Below are positions 26,522 to 33,874 of a stretch of DNA of 64,000 nucleotides, piece by piece. Location: the NCBI GenBank assembly GCA_020249285.1, contig JADCFX010000035.1:1-64000 (forward strand), given 5' to 3'. The notes beneath the pieces are model-generated. The model was given only the letters and a program-made list of their open reading frames with translations, made no database searches and had not been told where the DNA came from. Within the stretch, counting starts at the first letter, position 1; each line of letters begins with the position of its first letter. This stretch comes from Roseomonas sp. (GTDB lineage Bacteria; Pseudomonadota; Alphaproteobacteria; Acetobacterales; Acetobacteraceae). The translations under genes and the position numbers were made by a program.

Positions 26522-27895
26522 TTACTCCGCCGCGCGTAGTGCGCGTTGGCTGCGCAGCTTCACAATGCCGGGCAATGTAGCGCCCTTCCATAGCGCTTCC
26601 AGCAGCGCCTTGGCTTCCTGCACGCCGATGGCGCCCGCCGTCAGTTCCAGGAATTTATCAGACAGATCAGCATCCGAAAGCGGCGCATCCGGATCGCCCT
26701 TGCGGGTGTGCTGATGTCGGTTCAGCACGCGGCCATCGCGCAGCTTGATCTCAACCTTCGCTGAACGCTTGGATGGGAAGGCAGCCGCGCATTCCGGGTC
26801 TAGCGCCACTGTCACCTTCGGCATCAGTGCGCGAATGGTGGGATCAGTCAGTCGTTCCGGTTCAAAGGCTGCAAGACGCACACCGCCATAAAGCAACATA
26901 GTCGCTACCGTGAATTGCGTGGAAAAGCGGCAATCCTGTTCTGTCGCAGCGGTCGGGCGATCACAGACATCCTTGGTCGCCTTATAGCCGCCGACATCCA
27001 CGCCAATCACATCGGCAGCGGTGAAGCCGGCTTCGCGTTGCAAATCGCGCACGGCATCAAGCGCTGCGAAAATATGCCCGCAGCAGCCGTGATTCTTGAA
27101 GGTCATATCCGTGATGGCATAGGGCTTGCCGATATTGGCCAGTGGCTTTTCCCATTTGCCGGTATCTTCGCTGGTGGCTGCGGCAAAACCCGCCGGACCA
27201 TGCAGCACATCCAGCGCGCCGGTCATGCCGCGCGCCGCTGCCATCGCCGCCATGGCGCCGGCTTCAGCCGCATGGCCGGGATGCAAAGGCTTGGACATGC
27301 CTTCACCGCGGAAAGCCTGTTGCAGCCCGCTCGCCATGGTGGCGCAAGTTGCAATGGCATGCGCGGTGCGTTCCGCATCGCAATTCAGCGCGACGGCCAC
27401 AGCCGCCGCCGCACCGAAAGTACCGACCGTGCCGGTGGTATGCCAGAAATCGTAGTGTGAAGGCTGCACCGCCACACCGATGCGACACGATACCTCATAC
27501 CCCGCAATCATGGCACGCAGCAGCAAATCCATATCCGCGCCGCGCGTTTGCGCCGCTGCCAGCGCTGCTGCAATGGTCGGGCAGCCCGGATGATAGACAG
27601 CGTAACGATAGATATCGTCGAACTCCACAGTATGGGATGCCGTGCCATTCAACAGCGCCGCATGACGCAAAGGCACTTGCCGCCCGCTGACGTAACACAC
27701 CGCACCACCACCGCCGCGCGTTTCATCCTCAAGTGCGGCTGACATCAGCGTGGCCGGCGCGCGCGAGGCGCCCGGTAGCAAGGCCGCAAACCAATCCACC
27801 AAAGCGCGCCGCGCGTGATGCGCAACTTCCGCATCGACTGGGCGGTTCCGCCAGGAAGCGGCGTGATCGGCCAGAATCAGCAAAGGGTTTTCCAT
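26522..27895 (-). CDS. MmgE/PrpD-family protein
   Basis: The 457-residue protein has ARRALVDWFAALLPGASR, the signature LNGTASHTVEFDDIYRYAVY and HPGCPTIAAALAAAQ, PLHPGHAAEAGAMAAMAAA, and MTFKNHGCCGHIFAALDAVR. These mark the MmgE/PrpD family, which includes 2-methylcitrate dehydratase, cis-aconitate decarboxylase and related dehydratases/hydrolases. The overall C-terminal part is divergent, so the reaction is open. It lies 11 bp after the hydroxyacid dehydrogenase and so probably shares its transcript. The context of carboxylate-binding proteins and a ThDP decarboxylase supports a dehydratase or decarboxylase acting on a small polycarboxylate. Confidence 0.9.
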   Translation of the reverse strand: MENPLLILADHAASWRNRPVDAEVAHHARRALVDWFAALLPGASRAPATLMSAALEDETRGGGGAVCYVSGRQVPLRHAALLNGTASHTVEFDDIYRYAVYHPGCPTIAAALAAAQTRGADMDLLLRAMIAGYEVSCRIGVAVQPSHYDFWHTTGTVGTFGAAAAVAVALNCDAERTAHAIATCATMASGLQQAFRGEGMSKPLHPGHAAEAGAMAAMAAARGMTGALDVLHGPAGFAAATSEDTGKWEKPLANIGKPYAITDMTFKNHGCCGHIFAALDAVRDLQREAGFTAADVIGVDVGGYKATKDVCDRPTAATEQDCRFSTQFTVATMLLYGGVRLAAFEPERLTDPTIRALMPKVTVALDPECAAAFPSKRSAKVEIKLRDGRVLNRHQHTRKGDPDAPLSDADLSDKFLELTAGAIGVQEAKALLEALWKGATLPGIVKLRSQRALRAAE

Positions 27896-27906
27896 GATTG
27901 TCGCTG

Positions 27907-28881
27907 CTACGCGTTGCCGCGCAGCACCTCCTTATTGATCACAACATCGGGGTCTAGCTGACCCTTGAAATGGCTGATGATGCTCTCCGCGCAGGAAAGC
28001 CCCATGCGGCGCATGCCCTGTTCCGTCGCGGCAGCGGAATGGGGGGAGACAACAACATTCGGCAGATCAAGCAAAGGCAAGCGCGTGGTCACGGGCTCTT
28101 CCCAGAACACATCAAGCCCAGCGGTCGCAAGATGCCCGGTCTTCAGCGCCGCCGTCAGCGCCGCTTCATCCACCAAAGTGCCACGCGCGGTATTGATATA
28201 AGTGCCGCCCGGCTTCATGGCGGCAAGGAAAGTGCCATTCACCATGCCGCGCGTTTCTTCATTGCTCGGGCAATGGGTGGTGACGATATCGGCTTCCGCC
28301 AAGCCTTCATGCAGCACCTTCACCGGGCGGAAGCCAGCGCCCTTGATGGTATTTTGCGGGATATAGGGGTCATGCACCAGCACCTCCATCCCGAAGGCAG
28401 CGCAGAGCCGCGCGACGCGGCCACCAATGCGCCCGAAGCCGATGATCAGCACTTTGCGCCCGGACAGATCCCAGGTTTTCAGCGAAGGCTTGGAACCCCA
28501 ATCGAGTGCGCGCAAATTCCGATCGTAATCCAGCGTGCGGCGCGATGTGGAAAGCATCAGCATCATCGCGTGTTCAGCGACCGACAGCGCATTGGCATCG
28601 GGTGTGACGGTCAGTGGAATGCCGCGTTCCGTCAGCGCCTTCACATCCACAGCGTCATAGCCCACGCCGTGGCGCGCGCAGATGGAAAGCATCGGCGCAT
28701 TGGCCAGGAAATCGCGATCAATCCGGGTTGCGCGCACGATGATGGCTTCCGCGGTTTGCATCGGCTCCCGCAGGGTATCCGCATTCACCTCGGTCAACAT
28801 GGTGACCTTGAAATCAGGTTCCGCATGCAGCCTTGCCATGGCGTCAGGATGCAGCGGGCGGAGGCAAACGATATGGGGCAT
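27907..28881 (-). CDS. D-isomer-specific 2-hydroxyacid dehydrogenase (phosphoglycerate dehydrogenase-like)
   Basis: The 324-residue enzyme starts MPHIVCLRPLHPDAMARLHA and has the NAD site KVLIIGFGRIGGRVARLCAAF, substrate-binding ARHGVGYDAVDVKALTERGI, the arginine-bearing GGTYINTARGTLVDEAAL, VFWEEPVTT with the acid, and the histidine in VVVSPHSAAATEQGM. Start M at 28881 follows AGGAAA; a longer reading lacks support. It sits between a Bug gene (8 bp) and MmgE/PrpD (11 bp), indicating one operon. It likely oxidises or reduces the hydroxy/keto acid handled by this cluster. Confidence 0.9.
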   Translation of the reverse strand: MPHIVCLRPLHPDAMARLHAEPDFKVTMLTEVNADTLREPMQTAEAIIVRATRIDRDFLANAPMLSICARHGVGYDAVDVKALTERGIPLTVTPDANALSVAEHAMMLMLSTSRRTLDYDRNLRALDWGSKPSLKTWDLSGRKVLIIGFGRIGGRVARLCAAFGMEVLVHDPYIPQNTIKGAGFRPVKVLHEGLAEADIVTTHCPSNEETRGMVNGTFLAAMKPGGTYINTARGTLVDEAALTAALKTGHLATAGLDVFWEEPVTTRLPLLDLPNVVVSPHSAAATEQGMRRMGLSCAESIISHFKGQLDPDVVINKEVLRGNA

Positions 28882-28889
28882 GGTGTTTC

Positions 28890-29855
28890 CTATTCTACCT
28901 TGGCGCCGGAAATGCGGACCAATTCGGCCCATTTCGGGATTTCAGATGCTACGAAGGCGCGGAATTCCTCCGGTGTCGAACCAACGGGCTCGCTGCCCTG
29001 CTGGGCGAGTTTTGCTCGCATGTCATCGGTGCGCATCACAGCGCGGATTTCGGCGGCGATGCGATTGACGATGGGGGCTGGCGTATTCGCCGGCGCCATA
29101 TAGCCATTCCAGAGCGCCACTTCGAAGCCAGGCAGGGTTTCCGCAATGGTAGGCACATCCGGCAGCAGCGCGGAACGTCGCGCGGTTGTCACGGCAATGG
29201 CGCGCAGCCGCCCCGCCTGCACATGCGCAATCACCTCCACCAAAGGTGCTGCCATGGCCTGGATTTTCCCGCCGATCAAATCCGTGACGGCCGGCGTGCC
29301 GCCGCGATAGGAAACATGCGTGACCTCAATCCCCGTGCGCGCGGCGATCAGCGCAGCAGACAGGTGCTGTGATGTGCCTGAACCCGCATTGCCAAAATTC
29401 AGCACGCCGGGCTTTGCCTTGGCTTCCGCCACCAGGCCAGCGAAATCACGCGCGGGTACATCCGGGTGCACCACCAAAAGATTTGGGATGAAGGTTGTTT
29501 GGCTGATCGGCGCGAAATCCCGCTGCGCATCGAAGGGCATATTGCGATAAAGCGCGCCATTCGTCGCATGCGTGGAACTTGTCGCCATCACCAGCGTATA
29601 GCCATCGGGCGCGGCACGCGCGACAGCCTCGCTACCGATATTTCCCGCAGCACCAGGGCGATTTTCAATCACGACTGGCTGGCCAAGTCGGGGCGAAATC
29701 GCCTCAGCGACCAGGCGCGCGGTGATGTCTGTGCTGCCGCCTGGCGCGAAGGGCACAATCACGCGCATGGGGCGATCTGGGCTCCATAGCGCCTGGGCCA
29801 GCGCGGGGCTTGCTGCTATCGCCGCGAGCCCCGCCAGAATTTGCCGTCTGTACAT
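28890..29855 (-). CDS. Bug-family solute-binding protein (2)
   Basis: This 321-residue protein begins with a twin-arginine signal, MYRRQILAGLAAIAASPALA. The Bug core follows: DRPMRVIVPFAPGGSTDITA, VVIENRPGAAGNIGSEAVAR, DGYTLVMATSSTHATNGALY, and FGNAGSGTSQHLSAALI. It shares the cluster with the two-subunit ThDP decarboxylase upstream (54 bp) and the hydroxyacid dehydrogenase downstream (8 bp), so it is the best candidate to bind the substrate of that pathway. Membrane subunits of the transporter are absent from the window. Confidence 0.93.
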   Translation of the reverse strand: MYRRQILAGLAAIAASPALAQALWSPDRPMRVIVPFAPGGSTDITARLVAEAISPRLGQPVVIENRPGAAGNIGSEAVARAAPDGYTLVMATSSTHATNGALYRNMPFDAQRDFAPISQTTFIPNLLVVHPDVPARDFAGLVAEAKAKPGVLNFGNAGSGTSQHLSAALIAARTGIEVTHVSYRGGTPAVTDLIGGKIQAMAAPLVEVIAHVQAGRLRAIAVTTARRSALLPDVPTIAETLPGFEVALWNGYMAPANTPAPIVNRIAAEIRAVMRTDDMRAKLAQQGSEPVGSTPEEFRAFVASEIPKWAELVRISGAKVE

Positions 29856-29909
29856 CTGATCCTCCCTTTATTTGGGCACCGCCGATCTTCGTCGGCTGGT
29901 GTCGTTCAC

Positions 29910-30512
29910 TTACAATTGATGATGCGCCGCCGGCCCCATCACCGCTTCACGCATGCGCGCCTGCAATAACGCGCCTTCGCGCGGCGGCAGCACCAGCGGC
30001 TTGCTGGTGGCGTCAATTTTCGCCACCGCGAAGAAAGGGCCATTCCCGGCATGGATCGCCTTATGCAGCGCGGGCACTTCATCGGGCTTGGTCACGAACA
30101 TCGTGTTCGCAATGCCGGCACCCTTCGCCATCATCACCAGATCAACGCCATGGCGTGTCGCAGTTTCCTGCATGCCGGTTTCACCGTAATGCTCATTGTC
30201 CTGGACCATGATGGAAAGATTGGCCGGTTTTTGTACCGCAATCGTCGCCAAAGCGCCAATGCCCATCAGCATTTCGCCATCGCCAGTAATCACCAGTATC
30301 TTGCGCTTCGGCTGCGCGAGCGCCAGGCCAAGGCCGATCATGGCAGCGCCACCCATGCCGCCCCAAAGCGGCAGGTTTTCTGCGCAGTCCCCGATGGCGG
30401 TAATGTCCCAGGCCGGCGCACCAAGCCCGGCAATCACCAGCATCTCACCACGGTCCGCGAGCAGCGCGCGGGTCAATTCTCGGCGGTCAAGTTTTCCGGA
30501 AGCAGCAAGCAT
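29910..30512 (-). CDS. ThDP-binding subunit of a two-subunit decarboxylase (sulfopyruvate decarboxylase beta/ComE-like)
   Basis: The 200-residue protein is only the C-terminal ThDP-binding half of a decarboxylase. It has LPLWGGMGGAAMIGLGLALA and the ThDP/Mg motif GDGEMLMGIGALATI with the distal asparagine in VQDNEHYGETG. Separate PYR and PP subunits are the arrangement of sulfopyruvate decarboxylase ComDE and of some phosphonopyruvate decarboxylases. The start M at 30512 lies four bases after the partner's stop. With the partner it should decarboxylate a 2-keto acid to an aldehyde; the substrate is inferred from neighbours only. Confidence 0.85.
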   Translation of the reverse strand: MLAASGKLDRRELTRALLADRGEMLVIAGLGAPAWDITAIGDCAENLPLWGGMGGAAMIGLGLALAQPKRKILVITGDGEMLMGIGALATIAVQKPANLSIMVQDNEHYGETGMQETATRHGVDLVMMAKGAGIANTMFVTKPDEVPALHKAIHAGNGPFFAVAKIDATSKPLVLPPREGALLQARMREAVMGPAAHHQL

Positions 30513-30516
30513 TTTT

Positions 30517-31068
30517 TCAGTCCTTCCCGAAAGTCTTGGCGCCAAGCACGCGCTGGCCAATCAGGGTTGCGGTGGGGCGGAAGGTATTGAAGGCGAGGCG
30601 AATGGTGGCATTCACCGTGGGCGCGATATCTTCCGGCGTATCGGCGCGGCGCACCAGCGTGCCCATGGCTTCCAGTACGGTTTGCGTCGCATTGCCCATG
30701 GGCACCTGCGCCGGATTGAATTCACCAAAATCGCCACGCATCGTCACCAGCATGGGCAGAGGGCAGCGATGCATGATGGAAAGTGAGAGCATATTGATGC
30801 AATTGCCCACGCCGGATGATTGCATCAGCAGCACGCCCTTCGCACCCCCAAGCCAGGCGCCTTGCAACAGGGCGATGCCTTCTTCTTCGGTGGTCAGCGT
30901 CACCACCTTCATTTCATTATCGGCTAGGCAGCGGCGGATCAGGCGGGAATGCCCAGCATCCGGCACCAAAGCCACTTGCGTGATATTGTGCGACTTGAGC
31001 AGGGAATAAATCTGATCCGGCCATTCGGCTGCGGCGTCGGGCGCCTTGTCAATTGCGTGTTCGTCCAT
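30517..31068 (-). CDS. PYR-domain subunit of a two-subunit ThDP decarboxylase (sulfopyruvate decarboxylase alpha/ComD-like)
   Basis: The 183-residue product carries the N-terminal pyrimidine-binding domain. It has the conserved glutamate in VVTLTTEEEGIALLQGAWLG that activates ThDP, and a stretch GVLLMQSSGVGNCINMLSLS. It completes the active site with the subunit encoded immediately downstream. The ATG at 31068 follows AAGGAACGGGAAA; a longer reading to 31116 is less likely. It is the first gene of the minus-strand catabolic cluster and is divergent from the broken arfB gene, 86 bp away. Confidence 0.85.
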   Translation of the reverse strand: MDEHAIDKAPDAAAEWPDQIYSLLKSHNITQVALVPDAGHSRLIRRCLADNEMKVVTLTTEEEGIALLQGAWLGGAKGVLLMQSSGVGNCINMLSLSIMHRCPLPMLVTMRGDFGEFNPAQVPMGNATQTVLEAMGTLVRRADTPEDIAPTVNATIRLAFNTFRPTATLIGQRVLGAKTFGKD

Positions 31069-31154
31069 GGTTTCCCGTTCCTTGATGGCCCCAACATCCT
31101 GCGCCCGGGCCTTCATGGCAAGACAGGGCGGGCCAAGATGTTCTATGAAACCGC

Positions 31155-31268
31155 ATGATCCGCATCACCCCCGCCATCGCCATTGCCGAACAGGAGCTGA
31201 AGGAAGCCTTTCTGCGTGCCTCGGGCCCTGGTGGGCAAAATGTGAATAAGTCCGAGCCGATTTCATGA
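31155..31268 (+). pseudogene. arfB: N-terminal remnant of the resident arfB (ribosome-rescue hydrolase)
   Basis: The frame reads MIRITPAIAIAEQELKEAFL then RASGPGGQNVNK, which is the start of an ArfB/YaeJ peptidyl-tRNA hydrolase including its GGQ motif. After codon 32 the similarity stops and five unrelated residues lead to a TGA at 31266. A complete but different arfB starts at 31265, overlapping that stop. A matching C-terminal remnant lies at 33756-33806. The fragment has only 37 codons and cannot make a working enzyme, because the basic C-terminal tail is needed to enter the ribosome. Confidence 0.88.
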
Positions 31269-31687
31269 TCCGCGTTACGGGGTCAATCAGCATTGACGAG
31301 GCGGAACTCCACGAGGATTTTCTGCGGTCAAGCGGCGCGGGCGGGCAGAACATCCAGAAGGTGGAGACGGCCGTCCAACTGCGATTCGATGCCGCAAACA
31401 GCCCGAACCTGCCTGACGGGGTGAAGGCCCGCCTTCTTCGCTTGGCAGGTCACCGGGCAACGCGGGAAGGCGTCATCATCATCACCGCTCAGCAGCACCG
31501 GACACAGCATCGGAACCGGGAAGATGCGCTGGCGCGTCTGCTTGAACTCATCGAGGAGGCAGCGCGCCCACCGCCCCCGCCTCGTAAGAAGACGCGACCC
31601 ACTCTTGCCTCAAAGGTCCGTCGGCTTCAGGGCAAGGCGCTACGCTCGACCATCAAGCGCGGGCGCGGGAGACCCGACTTCGACTGA
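31265..31687 (+). CDS. arfB: Alternative ribosome-rescue factor ArfB (incoming copy)
   Basis: The 140-residue protein is a complete ArfB. It has the catalytic GGQ in RSSGAGGQNIQKVETAVQL, the fold region NSPNLPDGVKARLLRLAGHR, and a basic C-terminal tail rich in Lys and Arg (PPPPPRKKTRPTLASKVRR onward) that threads into the mRNA tunnel. It releases peptides from stalled, non-stop ribosomes. Its codon use (GAG, GAC, AAC) differs from the broken resident copy just upstream (GAA, AAT), whose stop it overlaps. It is the first gene of a foreign segment with arsR and an FAD oxidoreductase, and it replaces the function lost by the insertion. Confidence 0.92.
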   Translation: MIRVTGSISIDEAELHEDFLRSSGAGGQNIQKVETAVQLRFDAANSPNLPDGVKARLLRLAGHRATREGVIIITAQQHRTQHRNREDALARLLELIEEAARPPPPPRKKTRPTLASKVRRLQGKALRSTIKRGRGRPDFD

Positions 31688-31779
31688 GCGATAGTTGCAC
31701 TACCATCATCCCCAACGGTCGGCGCGGGAGCCTCGCTCCGCCGGTCCTTCATCCCCACGCCCCAAGGATGAATTGGCAC

Positions 31780-31822
31780 TTGACGGCACGCTTAATATCG
31801 GAATATCTAGAAATATGGATAT
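31780..31822 (+). promoter_or_regulatory. Promoter/operator of arsR, possibly leaderless transcript
   Basis: TTGACG (31780-31785) and TATCTA (31804-31809) form a -35/-10 pair with 18-bp spacing. The chosen arsR ATG begins six bases after the -10 box and no ribosome-binding site precedes it, which suggests a leaderless mRNA. The AT-rich segment has outer arms ATATC (31795-31799) and GATAT (31818-31822), a candidate ArsR operator covering the -10 and the start codon. Confidence 0.5.
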
Positions 31823-32186
31823 AAAAGACGCAGTTGAAGCCTTCAGCGCGCTCTCACAGGAGGCCCGCCTCTCGGTGCTGCGCTTGCTGATTGAGGCTGG
31901 TGACGAGGGGGTCCCTGCAGGGGACATTGCACGTCATTTCGGCACGCCGCAGAACACGATGTCCACCAACCTCGCCATTCTTGCCCGCGCGGGGTTTGTC
32001 ACTTCACGGCGTGAAGGCCGGTCAGTGATCTATGCTGCCGACTACGCCGGGGTGAGGAGGCTGATCGCCTTCTTGCTCCAGGACTGTTGCAAGGGGCGCC
32101 CAGAGGTCTGCGCGCCCCTGCTCGCCGCCGCACTGGCACCCGCTGCTGCGCTCTATTGCCCACCACCTGAATCTCCGGAGATTTGA
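31815..32186 (+). CDS. arsR: ArsR-family metalloregulator, arsenic-type
   Basis: The 123-residue winged-helix repressor has AFSALSQEARLSVLRLLIEA, GDIARHFGTPQNTMSTNLAI and LARAGFVTSRREGRSVIYAA. A cysteine cluster follows in LLQDCCKGRPEVCAPLL, which I associate with arsenite-sensing ArsR proteins of alphaproteobacteria. The ATG at 31815 is chosen because the family starts here, although the frame is open 40 codons further up. It lies in the foreign segment between arfB and an FAD oxidoreductase gene and probably represses itself and that gene. No arsenate reductase or arsenite pump gene accompanies it. Confidence 0.88.
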   Translation: MDIKDAVEAFSALSQEARLSVLRLLIEAGDEGVPAGDIARHFGTPQNTMSTNLAILARAGFVTSRREGRSVIYAADYAGVRRLIAFLLQDCCKGRPEVCAPLLAAALAPAAALYCPPPESPEI

Positions 32187-32188
32187 CG

Positions 32189-33478
32189 ATGCCAGATGCC
32201 GTCTGCCTTGATCGCTCCTTGCCGGTCGCCATCATCGGGGGTGGCCCAGTCGGCCTCGCCGCCGCCGCTCACCTCATTGAACGCGGTCTGCGCCCGTGCG
32301 TCTTTGAAGTCGGGTCCGAAGCCGGCACCGCCGTTCGCGAATGGCGCCATGTGCGCATGTTTACGCCGTGGCGATTCAATCTGGATGCTGCGGCCCGCAG
32401 GCTGCTTGAAGCCGAGGGTTGGAAAGCCCCAGACGCGGACGCCTTTCCCCCAGGCGCTGATCTTTTTGCCGTCTACCTTGCACCATTGGCTACGGCGCTC
32501 GCCAATGCGGGTGCTGACATCCGCTATAATGCGAAGGTGGTTGGCGTCTCCCGTCGTCACCACGATCGCTTGCGTGAAGGACAACGCGCCGCTGGTCGCG
32601 GACGGGATGCCGCCCCCTTCGTGCTGAACCTAGCCAGCCCTGACGGCAGCATTCAGGTCGTTGAGGCGAGCGCGGTGATCGACTGCACTGGCACATGGAC
32701 CAGTCCGAACCCAGCCGGTGCGCATGGTCTTCCGGCGCCCGGTGAGGCCGCGAATGCTGACCGAATCGCCTATGGCATCCCCGACATGCTCGGCATCAGT
32801 AGAAGCACCTATGCGGGCGTGACAACGCTAGTGCTGGGCGGCGGCCATTCCGCGATGAACGCAGTGCTTGATCTCGTCGCTTTGGCCCGGCAAGCGCCGA
32901 ATACGCGCATCATGTGGGCATTCCGCCACCCGCTTGCCGAGGTTAACTTCGGCGGTGGCGATGCAGACGGTTTGGCGGCTCGCGGTACGCTTGGCGCGCA
33001 GGCCAATGCGCTGGCCAAGTCCGGTCAGATCGAGACGCTGGCGCCCTTCCTTGTCCACCGGATCGAGCGCGAAGGCGACCAACTACGGGTCCACGGCGAC
33101 CGGGCCGGCACTACCGATGCGGTGCTGACTGACCGCATCATCGTCGCTACCGGCTTCCGGCCTGATCTGTCATGGCTTGGGGAGATGCGTCTTACGCTCG
33201 ATCCCGCCGTGCAGGCCACGCCCTCACTGGCTCCCTTGATTGATCCCAACCTCCATTCCTGCGGCACGGTCCGCCCGCATGGCGAGGCCGAGCTTCGGCA
33301 CCCGGATGAGCCGGGCTTCTATGTTGCGGGCATGAAGGCATACGGCCGAGCGCCGACCTTTTTGTTGGCAACAGGCTACGAGCAGGTGCGCAGCATTGCT
33401 GCCCACCTTGCCGGTGACATTGCTGCCGCACGGCGCGTCGAACTCGTTCTGCCCGAAACAGGCGTATGCTCAGCGTAA
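32189..33478 (+). CDS. FAD/NAD(P)-dependent oxidoreductase of the ars-associated flavoprotein type
   Basis: The 429-residue flavoprotein has an FAD motif LPVAIIGGGPVGLAAAAHLI, a second nucleotide-binding motif TTLVLGGGHSAMNAVLDLVA, and ATGFRPDLSWLGE with the flavin-monooxygenase-like ATG motif. It ends LVLPETGVCSA, a C-terminal cysteine pattern I recall from flavoproteins encoded next to arsR. The ATG at 32189 follows GGAG by eight bases and lies two bases after the arsR stop, so the two are coupled. A role in arsenical redox or in an unknown thiol-reactive detoxification is plausible; the reaction is not established. Confidence 0.82.
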   Translation: MPDAVCLDRSLPVAIIGGGPVGLAAAAHLIERGLRPCVFEVGSEAGTAVREWRHVRMFTPWRFNLDAAARRLLEAEGWKAPDADAFPPGADLFAVYLAPLATALANAGADIRYNAKVVGVSRRHHDRLREGQRAAGRGRDAAPFVLNLASPDGSIQVVEASAVIDCTGTWTSPNPAGAHGLPAPGEAANADRIAYGIPDMLGISRSTYAGVTTLVLGGGHSAMNAVLDLVALARQAPNTRIMWAFRHPLAEVNFGGGDADGLAARGTLGAQANALAKSGQIETLAPFLVHRIEREGDQLRVHGDRAGTTDAVLTDRIIVATGFRPDLSWLGEMRLTLDPAVQATPSLAPLIDPNLHSCGTVRPHGEAELRHPDEPGFYVAGMKAYGRAPTFLLATGYEQVRSIAAHLAGDIAAARRVELVLPETGVCSA

Positions 33479-33755
33479 CGCCCTGTAGCAGTGTCGTTAA
33501 CAACCGAAGGTAACTGTGGCCCTATCAGTGCGCGCGAGCCGGCTTGTAAGCCAACCGTCATAGCGGCGTGTTGTGGTCCTATTCCTTACGAAGGATCGAG
33601 GCGGTCTCCATGATTTCAGTGATGACATTTTACTTTGGGTGAAGTGTGCGCAGCGGCGCGGTTGGCAGTTAAGCATCTATGCAGAACATCGGACCGGCTT
33701 CATATGTCTGTTCTGCACCTTATCCGGCATCGGAAACTCTGCACATCGGTGCTGA
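33479..33755. other. Non-coding tail of the foreign segment
   Basis: These 277 bases hold no convincing gene. Base composition is less GC-rich than the surroundings, with stretches such as 33606-33645 rich in A and T. No terminal inverted repeats, transposase fragment or tRNA could be recognised. It lies between the FAD oxidoreductase stop and the C-terminal arfB remnant, so it belongs to the inserted segment and may be the eroded part of a mobile element. Confidence 0.5.
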
Positions 33756-33806
33756 TCAAAGCGCGGCGCCGTCAAGCGGCTGCGTGGCGGGGCGATTGAC
33801 GGCTAA
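33756..33806 (+). pseudogene. arfB: C-terminal remnant of the resident arfB
   Basis: In one frame the bases read SKRGAVKRLRGGAIDG and then TAA. The pattern R-G-A-V-K-R-L-R-G aligns with the tail of complete ArfB proteins, including R-S-T-I-K-R-G-R-G in the intact copy at 31265. Upstream the frame closes at a TGA (33753-33755), and nothing ArfB-like precedes it. With the N-terminal piece at 31155 it brackets the foreign segment. About 95 middle codons of the resident gene are missing. The call rests on a short match and on its position. Confidence 0.7.
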
Positions 33807-33820
33807 ACTCAAAAAAATGG

Positions 33821-33858
33821 CACAAAAAAAAGCGGTGTCCCATTGGAACACCGCCTTT
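33821..33858. terminator. Intrinsic terminator shared by arfB locus and HU gene
   Basis: The stem GCGGTGT (33832-33838) pairs with ACACCGC (33848-33854) around a nine-base loop. On the plus-strand 5' side lies a run of A bases (33824-33831), which becomes a U run for the minus-strand HU transcript. CTTT follows on the other side. It is best read as the HU terminator. Confidence 0.75.
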
Positions 33859-33874
33859 GCTGGAAAGCGAAGGA

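Noticed and set aside
31695..31814. Forty-codon N-terminal extension of arsR
   Set aside because: The extension has no similarity to ArsR proteins and covers the likely promoter; the family start is the ATG at 31815.
33479..33755. Transposase or IS remnant in the tail of the inserted segment
   Set aside because: No transposase motif, terminal inverted repeat or target duplication could be found by eye; it is reported only as unassigned.
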